A stretch of DNA of 64,000 bases from Muscardinus avellanarius (Eukaryota > Chordata > Mammalia > Rodentia > Gliridae), in NCBI GenBank assembly GCA_963383645.1, contig OY726559.1:111961393-112025392 (forward strand), in the 5' to 3' direction. How positions within the stretch are numbered: position 1 is the first letter of the stretch; the number at the start of each line of letters is the position of its first letter. The notes beneath the pieces are model-generated. The model did not search any database. It saw nothing but the letters and a program-made list of their open reading frames with translations, and had not been told where the DNA came from. Shown in pieces: positions 11,111 through 22,780 of this stretch. Made by a program: the position numbers and the translations under genes.

Positions 11111-11309
11111 GTGGTACTGGGATTGAACCCAGGGGCATTCATTCTCCCAGCCACAACCCGAGCCCTACTTTTTATTCTTTATTTTGAAACAGGGCCTCAC
11201 TAAGTTATGGAGGCCTCGCTAAGTAGCTGAGGCTGGCCGTGGGCCTGCGCTTCTCCTGTCTCAGCCTCCCATGTACTTGGATTACAAGCGTGCCCCACCA
11301 GGCCAGGCT
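11111..11309 (-). mobile_element. B1-dID SINE shared by units 2 and 3
   Basis: Counterpart at 19234-19432 is nearly identical, so it predates the duplication. Confidence 0.85.
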
Positions 11310-11969
11310 ATTTTCTTGTTTATAAATTGTGTCTATCTTGCAGTCTATGGGAACTCTGGTTTAATTTAAAACAATTATTATTTGATGAAATATAACAGCG
11401 TTGACTCCTGGGATGACACCAGTTTATCGCCTTCCTGTATTTCTCCCACGTAGGGAGAAGGCAAGATGGGCTCTCTCTAGATGTCCTGGTAAGACCTGCC
11501 AAGGGAACAAGAAGACAAAAACAGCTCCATGTGAGAGATATGTGTATGTCCATCCTCATGTCTGCATCAGTCACAATGGCTGAGGGAGAAAGAGCCCAAG
11601 AGTCCATTGACAGGTGAAGAGGCAGACAAAACTGTGGTACATATGCATGCAATGGAGTCTCGCTCTGCCTTAAGAAAGAAGGGGATTCTGGCATATGGTA
11701 GAGCAGAGATGAACTACAGGACATATGCCTAAATGAAATAAAGCAGCTCTAAAATGTGCAATGCAGGATGAGTCCACATATGTGTGTGCTACACGGGGTA
11801 GTGAGGCTGATAGAGACAGACAGTAGAGTGCTGCCCACATAGCACGTGGGCAGAGGGGAATGGTGATCAGTTTGCTAGTGGGAAACAAATACATAAATAA
11901 ATAAACAATTTTACAAGCTGAAAGAGGACCTAGAGATAGATCATGGCAAAACATGCAAATTATGTGGGT

Positions 11970-12135
11970 GGATGGATGGATGGATGGATGGATGGATGGA
12001 GTAAATAGATGGATAGATGATGGATGGATGGATGGATGGATAGGTAGCTGGATGGATTGATGGATTAATGGATAGATGTATGGAGGGATAGATGAATTGA
12101 TAAATGGATATATGGATGGAGGGATGGAGGGATGG
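11970..12135 (+). repeat. (GGAT)n 3' of gene 2
   Basis: Degenerate tetranucleotide array. The homologous array at 20074-20298 is longer and purer. Confidence 0.95.
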
Positions 12136-12332
12136 ATAATGCTGAAATGTTAAAGATGGCACATTTTTTGCTTTGTGTATTTTACAATTTTTTAAAGTAG
12201 CTCCACACAAGAGATGAGAATTAAGAAGAGTTTTGGTGAAAAGATGGAGGTCAATGTATTGTCTGTAGATGAATACAGAAAAAGAACTGGAGAGGGGGGA
12301 AAAGATTAAAAAAAAAAAAAAAAACGACTCAC

Positions 12333-12420
12333 CTGTGTCTCCGAAACCATAATGCAAAACCCACCAAGATCAAACAGGTCACGAAAGCTAAGATGATGAG
12401 GCCAGTGGAGAGGGAGCGCC
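12333..12420 (-). CDS. CD1B: CD1B-like 2, exon 5 (transmembrane)
   Basis: 88 bp, one codon shorter than copies 1, 3 and 4 (LAF in place of LAAF or similar), otherwise the same anchor ending in ALWFRRH. Donor gtgag. Confidence 0.78.
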
Positions 12421-12672
12421 CTGCCATTGGGAGAGGGACACAGGATGTCAGGTGAAATAACAGACACCCATTCCCTGGCCGTCTATAGCCCAGCTGTTTC
12501 CTTTATCCTCTAAATATTTTTTCTTCTCCCATCCCTCTCCATCTCCCCTCTCCTCTTCCTTTAGCCCCCTCTGTACTCCAACTTTTCTCTCCTTCTCCCT
12601 CCCCATCCATCCTAGATCCTCCCTCTGAACCTGAGGACCCCTCTCCCTCCAGCTGGCTCCGGCCTCTCTCAC

Positions 12673-12952
12673 CCCAGTAGAGGACGAGGTCCTGCCCTCC
12701 CAGGCTGCTGTGCTTCACCCGGCAGCTCAGGCCGGACACCTCCCCGGCCGCCACGTCCAGGGTCACTCGGAGATACCACGTGCCATCCACGTGGGGCAGG
12801 AAGGGACCTGGCTGAGTGCCCGGCAGCTCCTGCTCACCCCGCATCCACATCACCCACACGGGCTTGGGGTGGAAGCCGGAGACGTGGCAGACCAGCAGCA
12901 GACGGCCGGGCCCCGGACTGGGGGCCGCTGGACAGCCAGGCCTCGGGCCTCA
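12673..12952 (-). pseudogene. CD1B: CD1B-like 2, exon 4 (alpha3) with +1 frameshift
   Basis: 280 bp where the family has 279. The extra G lies in 12920-12924. Frame before the break gives [11 protein letters not shown]; the frame after the break still reads [18 protein letters not shown] and [16 protein letters not shown], so a single base accounts for the loss. Confidence 0.85.
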
Positions 12953-13127
12953 CTGGACAGGAAAGACAGGAGAGTGTCACCCTAGGGTGGTGGTTCAGAG
13001 CACAGGGTTCAGGAGCCCACAAGGAAGGCACTGGCCCCTCTGCTCCTTTGAACAAAATACATCTTTACGAAGCCCCTTTCCTTAGGTCCCCACCAGTCTT
13101 TAGAAAGTAAATCAGAGCAGGACTAAC

Positions 13128-13406
13128 CTTGCCTCTGCAGATCTGTCTTGCCTGCTGCCAGGACGCCCAGGAGGAACCGGGGGCAGGTGTGTACAAGCAG
13201 GTTTTCCACGATCTCACAGATACCTTTATACTGAGTGATCAAGGTGCAGAACTTCTGTGCCCTGCTGCCGCCTTCTGGGGCTGGCACGCAGGTAGCATTC
13301 TGGATGCTCAGGGCATCCTGTCCTCCTAAAGCCCCCCACAAGAAGCTCATGATGGCACCCCCAGGGTGCAGCTTGCAGCCTGCTATGCCCTGGATCTCAA
13401 AGGGGT
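13128..13406 (-). CDS. CD1B: CD1B-like 2, exon 3 (alpha2 domain)
   Basis: 279 bp, open, phase 1. Contains [36 protein letters not shown] and [15 protein letters not shown]. Donor is gttag, shared with copy 3, where copies 1 and 4 have gtgag. Confidence 0.88.
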
Positions 13407-13906
13407 CTGTGTGGAAGGCAAGAGGAGAAAAGTTATCAATCGGCAGACAAGCAAGGTGCGTGAGGAGGAGACAGGAGCACAGTTCTTGGTGTTCTGAAGT
13501 GTCAGGATGGAAATGAGGCCAAATAATGACAGATCTGGAGAATTCCAGAAGGAAGATCAGGAGGGAGGGGGGTCATACAGAGGAAGGTTGGCGGGAGGGC
13601 ACCTGTGAGCCAGAGGACGGCACCACGTAGGCACAAGCTCAGCATCCCGGAGACCACACAGGGTCACATGAGAGGAGGGAGGGCAGAGAGGAGACAGCCA
13701 CACTGGAGGTCTGCCAGACACAAGGGTGTCAGCAGACAGACCAAAGACTGTCACCACCGCTGTGGAGTCAGCGAGGAGCCTGCTCTACACCAGCATCCGT
13801 GTGAGGTTGTGGGAAGGGAGAAGTGGGAAGAAGAAGAGGAAGGAGCCCGCCCTGCAGCAAGATAGAAGACAGGTCCTTGGGGCCCAGGGCCTGAGGCACT
13901 ACTTAC

Positions 13907-14173
13907 ACTCCAACTGGAATTCACCCACACGTTCCTGCACTTCTAGGTTAAATCCAACAAGGTAAACTCGAAATATCTCCTCCAGCTCCAGGACCTCCTC
14001 ATCGCTGAAGTTGCCCTTCGACCAGGGCTTCAGGAAGATGGCGTTGCCTTTGACACTGTCCCAGCCGTGAATCTGCAAGTCACCCAGCCAGCCCGAGCCT
14101 TGAATCTGTGCCCAGGAGGCGTTGGCAAAGGATGAGGTTTGGATGACATGGAAAGAGGTCGGTCCCTGGAAGT
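13907..14173 (-). CDS. CD1B: CD1B-like 2, exon 2 (alpha1 domain)
   Basis: 267 bp, open. Encodes [18 protein letters not shown] (an N-glycosylation sequon followed by the conserved Trp), [26 protein letters not shown] and ELEEIFRVY. Acceptor tttccag abuts the intronic purine tract. Confidence 0.88.
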
Positions 14174-14300
14174 CTGGAAAGAAAGAAAGGAAGAAAGGAA
14201 GAAAGAAAGGAAGGAAGGAAGGAAGGAAGGAAGGAAGGAAGGAAGGAAGGAAGGAAGGAAGGGGAGAGAGGGAGGGAGGGAGAAAGAAAGAAAGGGAAAG

Positions 14301-14363
<63 letters not shown>

Positions 14364-14374
14364 GGAAGGGAAAG

Positions 14375-14440
<66 letters not shown>

Positions 14441-14446
14441 TGGAAG
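14174..14446 (+). repeat. Long purine tract in intron 1 of gene 2
   Basis: (GGAA)n then (GAAA)n, about 270 bp of pure purine beginning right after the alpha1 exon on the plus strand. On the transcribed strand it is the polypyrimidine run before the alpha1 acceptor. Confidence 0.95.
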
Positions 14447-14519
14447 GAGGAAGAGACCATGAAGAGAGAGGGAGAGGCATGAGGGGGTGGGAAAGCATGA
14501 ATATTGATAAAAATTCAGG

Positions 14520-14666
14520 AGCCAGATGCCACGGTACCAGCCTCTGATCCCAGCTACTCAGGAGGCTGAGACAGGAGGATTCCAAGTTGAGGCCAGTCTG
14601 GGAAACTTATCCAGACCTTGTTTCAAAAGAAAAATATAAGCTAGGTGTGGTGGCACATGCCTGGAG

Positions 14667-14710
<44 letters not shown>

Positions 14711-15440
14711 CAGGATTGACCCCAGGAGCCTCTACCTCCAAGCTACACCCCCTGCCCTATGTTTTATTCTTTATTTTGAAACATGGTCTCACTAAATTGC
14801 AAAGGGCCTCAGTTGCCGAGGCTGTCCACAAACCGCGATCCTCTGGTCTCAACCTCCTGAATGCTGGGATTACAGGCGTGGGCCACCACCCCCAGCTGCC
14901 TCAGCCCTATTTTTTAATCTTTACTTTGACAGCCTCAGCTACTTAGTGAGGCACTTTGCAATTTTGTGAGACCCAGCCCTATTTTTTTAAAACAAGGTCT
15001 GTTAGGTTGATGAGAGACTCTATTTGTTGAGGGTATCCTCCAACTTGCATTCCTCTTCTCTCTGCCTGTCTAAGTCCTAGAATTACAGGCATGGGCTATC
15101 ACACCCAGATGCAAAGAACCTATTTTAAAATAAAAAATAAAATAGTGCTGGGAGTGTAGCTCAGAGGTAGAATGTCACCGGTCAATCCCCAGTTCCAAAA
15201 CATAAATATTAAAAAAAAAAAATACAAGCCAGGCGTGGTGGTGCACGCTTGTAATCCCAGCATTCGGGAGGCTGAAACTGGAGAATTGCAGTTCACGGAC
15301 AGCCTCAGCTACTTAGTGAGGATGTGCGCAACTTAGTGAGACCCGGTTTCAAAAATAAAAAAAGAATTAAAAAATAGGGCAGGGTGTGTAGCTTGGAGGT
15401 CAAATGTCCCTGGGTTCCATCCCCAGACCCGCAAATATAT
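14520..15440. mobile_element. SINE cluster in intron 1 of gene 2
   Basis: B1 monomer 14520-14638 (+), (TG)n 14671-14707, inverted SINE 14708-14898, ID-like pieces 14900-15200, and a full element 15228-15438 (+). The 15228 element has no counterpart in gene 3. Confidence 0.8.
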
Positions 15441-15645
15441 ATATATGGCAAGGTATGTAGGTCAGTGGTAGAGTGATAAACCAAAAAGCCTAACACACTT
15501 GAGAGCCCGAGCCTCTGACCCAGCTTCACCTCCTGCATGGGGAAGAGGCTGGAGCAAGAGGCCAGGGGTCCTCAGGGTCCCAGAGCCCCGGGGTAAGTGC
15601 AGCTGATGTGACCCCAGTTCAGAGACCTGCCACAGCGGCTCTTAC

Positions 15646-15712
15646 CATCCTGCTTGTCATCGCCTGGGAAGACAGCTGCCATATGAACCAGAAGCAGCAG
15701 CAGCGGCAGCAT
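15646..15712 (-). CDS. CD1B: CD1B-like 2, exon 1 (signal peptide)
   Basis: 67 bp from ATG 15712-15710. Encodes [19 protein letters not shown]. The CTG run is interrupted by CCG and CTT, unlike the pure runs of copies 1 and 3. Donor gtaag, phase 1. Confidence 0.75.
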
Positions 15713-16370
15713 GTCTCTGGAGACGATGCCTCCTCCGCGGCACCTTGATCTGACTTCAGCACCCTCTCCCTCAGCTCCCTGGGTGACTTCCTCTCTCGCC
15801 ACTCACAAGTCCCTCCCTCATACAAATTGTGCACCCGAGAAAAGATGCGCCTCTCAGGGCCCGGGATGCGGCCCCATCTCTCAGTTCCCCTCAGCCTGGA
15901 CTCTTACGTCCTTGGCCTCCAGCGTCTCTCCAAGCCCTCAGCTTCCTGCAGATGAGCTCAGAAAAGCCCTGTGTGGCTGTGGAAGGTCACTTCACCTTCC
16001 TGAGACTCTGTGCACACGTCTGTCGAGAAGACAGCGACATCAAGGATGCTGGGCTTCCAGTCTGCTGTCACCTGCAGTGAAGGATCCTCTCAGCTTCTTC
16101 ACCCAGTCTGCTTCTCCCTTCACCAACTCTCTTCTCAGGCTCCGTCTCCTCCTTCCCAGTGTTCTCAGCACCCCTTTCTCCTGTCTCACCTGCCTTGTCT
16201 GGTCTCCTGATCTTAGTCTTTTTTGGTTTTCACTTTCATAACGACTCCTATTTCATCAAATTCTCCAACTATAATACGGGTCAATTTACCACGATGCTGG
16301 AGAAGAAGTAGTAGGTATCATGTCGACGAGGGAACCAACCAACTGAAAACAGGAAGAAAAATATTTCTCT
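15713..16370 (-). promoter_or_regulatory. Conserved 5' flank of CD1B-like gene 2
   Basis: Near-copy of the flank of gene 1, with only scattered substitutions and small indels. It passes into the shared L1 fragment beyond 16.69 kb. Confidence 0.45.
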
Positions 16371-16689
16371 TGTTTTACTTTCCTTTATTTGTTCATCAAA
16401 CAGAATATAATGAAACAATTATGAAACCACTGAACTTAGAAGATTTTCAGACCAGTCAATAATAAAGTTATTCATACCTACAATTAAACACAATGTAATA
16501 AAGAGGGCCATAATAAATAGAATGCTCACACCAAAAGAGAACTACACCTGGTAGTGAATTTGATAAAACAGGGAAGCAGGGTGATCCCCACTTGGGCCAG
16601 GGAATGGAGATCATGAGTCGTTTGCTGATAAGAACTGGGTTTCCATTTTGCAAGTTGAAAGAGATTCTAGAGATGAATCAAGGTCTTGT

Positions 16690-18050
16690 TTTGTTGATCT
16701 TAGGTCTTGTTTTATTCTCTAGTACATTGAATTCTGCTCTGATATTAATTATCTCCTGCCTTCCATTGGGTTTGGGATGAGCCTATGCCTATTTTTCCAG
16801 AGCCTTGGAGTGTATCATTAAGTTGTTTATTTGGGAGAGGAGGAGACCAAAGGATAGCAGTTCACAGACAGCTTCAGCTACTTAGCGAGGCCCTTCACAA
16901 CTCAGTCAGATCCTGTTTCCAAAAAAAAAACAAAAAGATTAAAAACATAAAGATGGGGGTGTAGGTCTGAGGTAGAATACTACTGGGTCTCATCCCTGGT
17001 ACCACAAGAAAAAAAATGTTGTTTTGTTATGGCCAGACCCTTTGTCCTGGAGAGACCACCAAGAAGCCAAATCCATATGCAACAGCAGAAGCGACTTTAT
17101 TCAAGCTTAAGCTTGGGCGCCCAACATAAACCGACACAGCGGTTCAGTACCGGAGCCCTGAGCACACCTTAGTCTCTATCTTTATACCTTTTTAGACAAA
17201 GAGCCTCTGCTGATTGGGCATCTGTCCTGCCTGACCTTGACCGCGATTGGTCGAGAGAACCTTTAGGGTGAGCTGTTCACCGGGGATTGGTTACTACTAC
17301 TCCCGGGCAGTTGTCTTTCCACAAAGCTTTATATTCAGACATGCTTTCCTTAACTTCTCGGAATGCTTCGAGAGTTGTTAACCACCAAAATGTCATCTTG
17401 ACTTATGGGCCGGTCAGGGGGCCCAGACCACCAAGGACATCTTGTTTTCCAGTTAATGCCCTGTCCCTTCAACATTCTTTTTGCTTAAGCATTCAATTGA
17501 CATCTCAGTTTATTTAGTAACTTTCTGGGCATCTTATGTGGGCACTCAAGGCTATACACTTTCTTTTTAAACCTGCCTTCAAAGTGTTCCATACATTTCT
17601 GTAAGTTCTTTTCTATTTTCACTTAGTTTTAGACATTCTTAAATTTCTTCCTTCTTTCGTCTATGATATAGTCCTCCTTCAAAAGTAGATCTTTAAATCT
17701 CCAATGCTTATGTAATTCCTTTGGGTTTTCCTGGTATTTGTTTCTACTTTCATCATGGCCTGAAAAGATGCAAAGAATCTTACTACACTTTTTGTAATTT
17801 TCTGGTAGTTGTTTTGTAGCCAAGAATCTGGTCTCTTTTGGAGAAGTTTCCATGAGCAGCAGAAAAGAAAGTGCATTCATCTGTTGCTACATGGAATATT
17901 CTATATAGGTCTATTATATCCATATAGTTTATAGTGTTCTTAGGTCTGAAAAATCATTACTGATGTTTTGTCTGTAAAATCAATCTGGTGGTTTGAGAGG
18001 TAGGTTAAAGTTGTCTCCCAATATTATTGTATTGACATTTATTAATGTAA
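16690..18050 (-). mobile_element. L1 ORF2 fragment upstream of gene 2 (paralogue of 6430-7300)
   Basis: Same L1 text as the gene 1 flank, with the shared SINE at 16830-17016 and the private LTR at 17025-17507. The copy ends near 18050, close to the unit boundary. Confidence 0.65.
17025..17507 (-). mobile_element. Solo LTR, ERV1-like, in the 5' flank of gene 2
   Basis: 483 bp bounded by TG...CA and flanked by a perfect 4-bp duplication gttt (17021-17024 and 17508-17511). On the minus strand it has CCAAT boxes, a TATAAAG near 17185 and AATAAA near 17100, in the order expected of U3-R. The paralogous site in the gene 1 flank (6771-6800, gttgtttattttgtaac) lacks it, giving an empty-site control. 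Confidence 0.8.
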
Positions 18051-18235
18051 ACAAGAGAGAACGGGGGAGGAGGAATCATATATAATCATCAAGATCACAC
18101 CTCCCAGGAACCAACCCATTCTAGCCACACCCTACTGGTCCAGGCCATCACTCAGATAAATCCATTACAGTGTTTTTATTTTGAAACAAGGAAAACAAAA
18201 AGCAGGAAGATAACATTAAAAGACACCTGTGTTGG

Positions 18236-18446
18236 CTGGGCGTAGTGGCGCACACTTGTAATCCCCATGCTTGGGAGGCGGAGACAGGAGGATCGCGCTG
18301 GTTCAGAGCCAGCCTTGTTGGCTTAAGAGACCCTGTTTCCACTTAAAAGTAAAAAATAGGCCTGGGAGTGTAGCCCATCGGAGTGTATCCCGGAGGTAGA
18401 AGGGCTTCCAGGAACCCCAGTACCACCAAAAAAAAAAAAAAAAAAA
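18236..18446 (+). mobile_element. B1-dID SINE, type C, private to unit 3
   Basis: Flanked by aaaagacacc on both sides; the unit 2 site (10105-10125) lacks it. Confidence 0.85.
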
Positions 18447-20073
18447 GACACCCTGTGGATATGACTCTGTGTTCTCCTGGTTTTGCTATGTCTGGCCTTG
18501 GTGTGAGGGTTCTATTTATTACAATCCCCTTCATCATTGTGTGTTAGAACTCTCAGTGTGAATGATGTTTCAATGGCTTTTTCATTTAATGGATCAAAAT
18601 TTTCTTCAATTAAATAGGCAATATTTATTTATAAGATGATATTAGTCTATAAAATAATATAAATAAATTTCAAAGGCTGAAACCAAGAAAGTACGTTTTT
18701 CTGATGCCATTGAATTAAGCAAAATCAATGATTTACCATGTGACAGGAAAACTCCACCGTTCTAGGAATTCAGAAATACAAAGAATAAGGAACAAATCTA
18801 TCAAAAATGAGCATTAAAAGGAGACAAACTGAACTCACAAGGGCCACACAGCATATCATGGGTCCAGACACACACAAGCCATGCTTAAAGGAGGTTTGTA
18901 GCCTTTCGACACATATGGGAAATAGTGGTGAAAATAAGTTAGTTACCAATCTACCTCATGAAGTTAGAAAAAAGCAATTAAGTCCAAACCAAGGAAACTG
19001 GAAGGAAGAAAAATAACAAAAAATGATAAGGTCATAATCAGTGAGGGGGAGTCACATTAACAGAATAAAGCTAGGAGACACTTTTTCATACTGAGAAGTG
19101 CAAAAGATGAACTGAAGAAATGGTGAAAACTGGGTGGATCCTACGGCGTTACCATCTTAACACAAATTCACAGCTCTTAATTATTTTTGCTTGTTTTTTT
19201 ATTTGTGTATTTATTTATTTGTTTGTTTGTTTTGTGGTACTGGGATTGAACCCAGGGGCATTCATTCTCCCAGCCACAACCCGAGCCCTACTTTTTATTC
19301 TTTATTTTGAAACAGGGCCTCACTAAGTTATGGAGGCCTCACTAAGTAGCTGAAGCTGGCCGTGGGCCTGCGCTCCTCCTGTCTCAGCCTCCCATGTACT
19401 TGGATTACAAGCGTGCCCCACCAGGCCAGGCTATTTTCTTGTTCATAAATGTGTCTATCTTGCAATCTATGGTAACTCTGGTTTAATTTAAAACAATGAT
19501 TATTTGATGAAATGTAACAGCGTTGACTCCTGGGATGACACCAGTTTATCGCCTTCCTGTATTTCTCCCACGTAGGGAGAAGGCAAGATGGGCTCTCTCT
19601 AGATGTCCTGGTAAGACCTGTCAAGGGAACAAGACAAAAACAGCTCCATGTGAGAGATATGTGTATGTCCATCCTCATGTCTGCATCAGTCACAATGGCT
19701 GAGGGAGAAAGAGCCCAAGAGTCCATTGACAGGTGAAGAGGCAGACAAAACTGTGGTGCATATGCATGCAATGGAGTCTCGCTCTGCCTTAAGAAAGAAG
19801 GGGATTCCGGCATATGGTAGAGCAGAGATGAACTACAGGACATATCCCTAAGTGAAATAAAGCAGCTCAAGATGTGCAGTGCAAGATGCGTCCATGGATG
19901 CCTGTGCTACACAGGGTAGTGAGGCTGATAGAGACAGACAGTAGATTGCTGCCCACGAGGCACTTGGGAGGAGGGGAATGGTGATCAGTTTGCTAGTGGG
20001 AACTGGGTCTTCATTTTACAAGTAGAAAGAGGTCCTAGAGATAGATCGTGGCAAAAGATGCAAACTATGTGGA

Positions 20074-20298
20074 TGGATGCATAGACAGATGGATGGATAG
20101 ATGGATGGATGGATGGATGGATGGATGGATGGATGGATGGATGGATGGATGGATACGTGGCTGGATGGATTGATGGATTAATGGATGGATGGATGGATGG
20201 ATGGATGGATGGATGGATGGATGGATACGTGGCTGGATGAATTGATGGATTAATGGATGGATGGATGGATGGATGGATGGATGGATGGATGGATGGAT
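20074..20298 (+). repeat. (GGAT)n 3' of gene 3
   Basis: Tetranucleotide array with two internal near-identical blocks (tacgtggctggatg.attg), showing local expansion after the unit duplicated. Confidence 0.95.
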
Positions 20299-20482
20299 GA
20301 CACTGAAAAGGTAAAGATGGCACATTTTCTGCTATGTGTATTTTACAATTTTTTAAAGTACCTCTACACAAGAGATGGGAATTGAGAAGAGTTTTGGTGA
20401 AAAGATGGAGGTCAATGTGTTGTCTGTAGATGAATACAGAATGAGAACTGGAGAGGGAAAAATATAAAAAATACCAACTCAC

Positions 20483-20573
20483 CTGCACCTCCAAAAACAT
20501 AATGCAAAACCCACCAAGATCAAACAGGTCACAAGAGCTAGCAAGATGATCAGGCCAGTGGAGAGGGAGCGCC
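20483..20573 (-). CDS. CD1B: CD1B-like 3, exon 5 (transmembrane)
   Basis: 91 bp. Helix [19 protein letters not shown] followed by CFWRC in place of the LWFRRR seen in copies 1 and 4, so the stop-transfer charge is weaker. Confidence 0.8.
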
Positions 20574-22728
20574 CTGCCATTGGGAGAGGAACACTGGCTG
20601 TCACGTAAAATCCCAGACACGCTTTCCTTGGCTGTCTTTTGCCCAGCTGTTTCCTTCATCCTCTAAATCTTTTTTCTTCTCCCTTCCCTCTCCATCTCCC
20701 TCTCCTCTTTCTTTAGCCCCTACTCTGCTCCAGTTTTTCTCTCCTCTCTCCCCTTTCCATCCCATTCCCTCCCTCTGAGCCCGAGGACCCCTCTCCCCTC
20801 CAGCTGGCCGCGGCCTCTCTCACCCCAGTAGAGGACGAGGTCCTGCCCTCCCAGGCTGCTGTGCTTCACCCGGCAGCTCAGGCCAGACGCCTCCCCGGCC
20901 GCCACGTCCAGGGTCACTCGAAGATACCACGTGCCATCCACGTGGGGCAGGAAGGGACCTGGATGAGTGCCCGGCAGCTCCTGCTCACCCCGCATCCACA
21001 TCACCCACACGGGCTTGGGGTGGAAGCCAGAGATGTGGCAGACCAGCAGCAGACGGCCGGGCCCCGGGCTGGGGCCGCTGGACAGCCAGGCCTCAGGCCT
21101 CACTGGACAGGAAGGGCGGGAGAGTGTCACCCTAGGGTGGTAGCCCAGAGCAGAGGGCTCAGGACCCAAAAGGTAAGGCACTGGCCCCTCTGCTCCTTTG
21201 AACAAAATACATCTTTACGAAGCCCCTTTCCTTAGGTCCCCACCAGTCTTTAGAAAGTAAATCAGAGCAGGACTAACCTTGCCTCTGCAGATCCTTCTTG
21301 CCTGCTGCCAGGACACCCAGGAGGAACCGGGGGCAGGTGTGTACAAGCAGGTTTTCCACTACCTCACAGATACCTTTGTTCTGAGCCATCAATTTGCAGA
21401 ACATCTGTGCCCTGCTGCCGCCTTCTGGGGCTGGCACGCAGGTAGCATTCTGGATGCTCAGGGCATCCTGTCCTCCTAAAGCTCCCCAGAAGAAGCTCGT
21501 GATGGCACCCCCAGGATGCACCTCACAGCCTGCTATGCCCTGGAACTCAAAGGGGTCTGTGTGGAAGGGAAGAGGAGAAAAGTTATCAACCGTCAAACAA
21601 GCAAGGTGCGTGGGGAGGAGACAGGACTGTGATTCTGGGTGTTTTGAAATGTCAGGATGCGAAATGAGAAGGCCAAATAACGACAGCTTTGGAGAATTTC
21701 AGAAAGAAGAGCAGGAAGGAGGGACTGAGGTACAGAGGAAGGTTGGTGGGAGGGCACCTGTGAGCAAGAGGACGGCACCACGCAGTCACAAGCTCAGCAT
21801 CCCAGAGACCACACAGGGTCACATGAGAGGAGGGAGGGCCGGCCGAGAGGAGACAGCCACACTGGAGGTCTGCCAGACACAGGGAGGGAAACAAGGATTA
21901 AGTTTTGTAGCAGACAGACCAAGGACTGTCACAGAATCCTCCATCTAGGAGGGGCCATCGCAGAGCCAGGGGCACCGGGCTGTGGAGTCAGCTAGGAGCC
22001 TGCTCTACAGCAGCTGGGGGAGGGGAAGGGGGAAGCGGGAAGGAGGAGGAGGAGGAGGAGGAGGAGGAGGAGGAGGAGGAGGAGGAGGAGGAGGAGGAGG
22101 AGCCTGCCCTGCAGCAAGAGAGAAGACAAGTCCTTGGGGCCCAGGGCCTGAGACGCTACTTACACTCCAACTGAAATTCACCCACACGTTTCTGCACTTC
22201 TAGGTTAAATCCAACAAGGTAGACTCGAAATATCTCCTCCAGCTCCAGGACCTCCTCATCGCTGAAGTTGCCCTTCGACCAGGGCTTCAGCAAGATGGCG
22301 TTGCCTTTGACACTGTCCCAGCCGTGAATCTGCAAGTCACCCAGCCAGCCCGAGCCTTGAATCTGTGCCCAGGAGTCGTTGGCAAAGGATGAGATTTGGA
22401 TGACATGGAAAGAGGTTGGTCCCTGGAAGTCTGGAAAGGGAAAAAGGAAGAAAGGAAGGAAGGAAGGAAGGAAGGAAGGAAGGAAGGAAGGAAGGAAGGA
22501 AGGAGAAGGAGGAAGAGACCACGAAGAGAGAGGGAGAGGCAGGAGGGGGTGGGGAAGCATGAATATTGATAAAATTCAGGAGCCAGTTGCCACGGTACCA
22601 GCCTCTGATCTCAGCTACTCAAGAGGCTGAGACGGGAGGATTCCAGGTTGGAGGCCAGTCTGGGAAACTTATCCAGACCTTGTTTCAAAAGAAAAATATA
22701 AGCTAGGTGTGGTGGCACATGCCTGGAG

Positions 22729-22780
<52 letters not shown>

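Larger units (their letters stand above)
12333..15712 (-). pseudogene. CD1B: CD1B-like gene 2: frameshift in alpha3
   Basis: Same five-exon layout: signal 15646-15712, alpha1 13907-14173, alpha2 13128-13406, alpha3 12673-12952, transmembrane 12333-12420. Alpha1 and alpha2 are open and strongly CD1B-like ([39 protein letters not shown]). Alpha3 is 280 bp because the G run at 12920-12924 has five G where copies 1, 3 and the CD1A-like gene have four. Reading then leaves frame right after AWLSSGP and stops near 12834, losing the Ig domain and membrane anchor. Downstream of the extra base the original frame is still intact, so the break is recent or is an assembly error in a homopolymer. The 1.47-kb first intron holds a long GAAA/GGAA tract and several SINEs. 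Confidence 0.82.
10070..18165. repeat. Tandem duplication unit 2 (gene 2)
   Basis: Aligns with 18166-24100 at an offset near 8.1 kb: 10997-11203 and 19120-19326 translate to the same protein string, and alpha2 exons lie 8150 bp apart. The 18050-18170 stretch marks the junction. Confidence 0.75.

Noticed and set aside
12710..13085. Open frames on the plus strand over the alpha3 exon (and at 3494-3907, 20861-21235, 33969-34508, 58669-59118)
   Set aside because: They are the antisense of the GC-rich CD1 alpha3 exon, recur at every copy for that reason, and show no protein family of their own.
13899..14585. 228-codon frame with long FFLS repeats on the minus strand
   Set aside because: It joins the real alpha1 exon to the intronic GAAA tract; the low-complexity part is microsatellite and an acceptor separates the two.
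19985..20659. 224-codon frame rich in HPSI repeats
   Set aside because: Translation of the (GGAT)n array, continuing into the transmembrane exon in a different frame.
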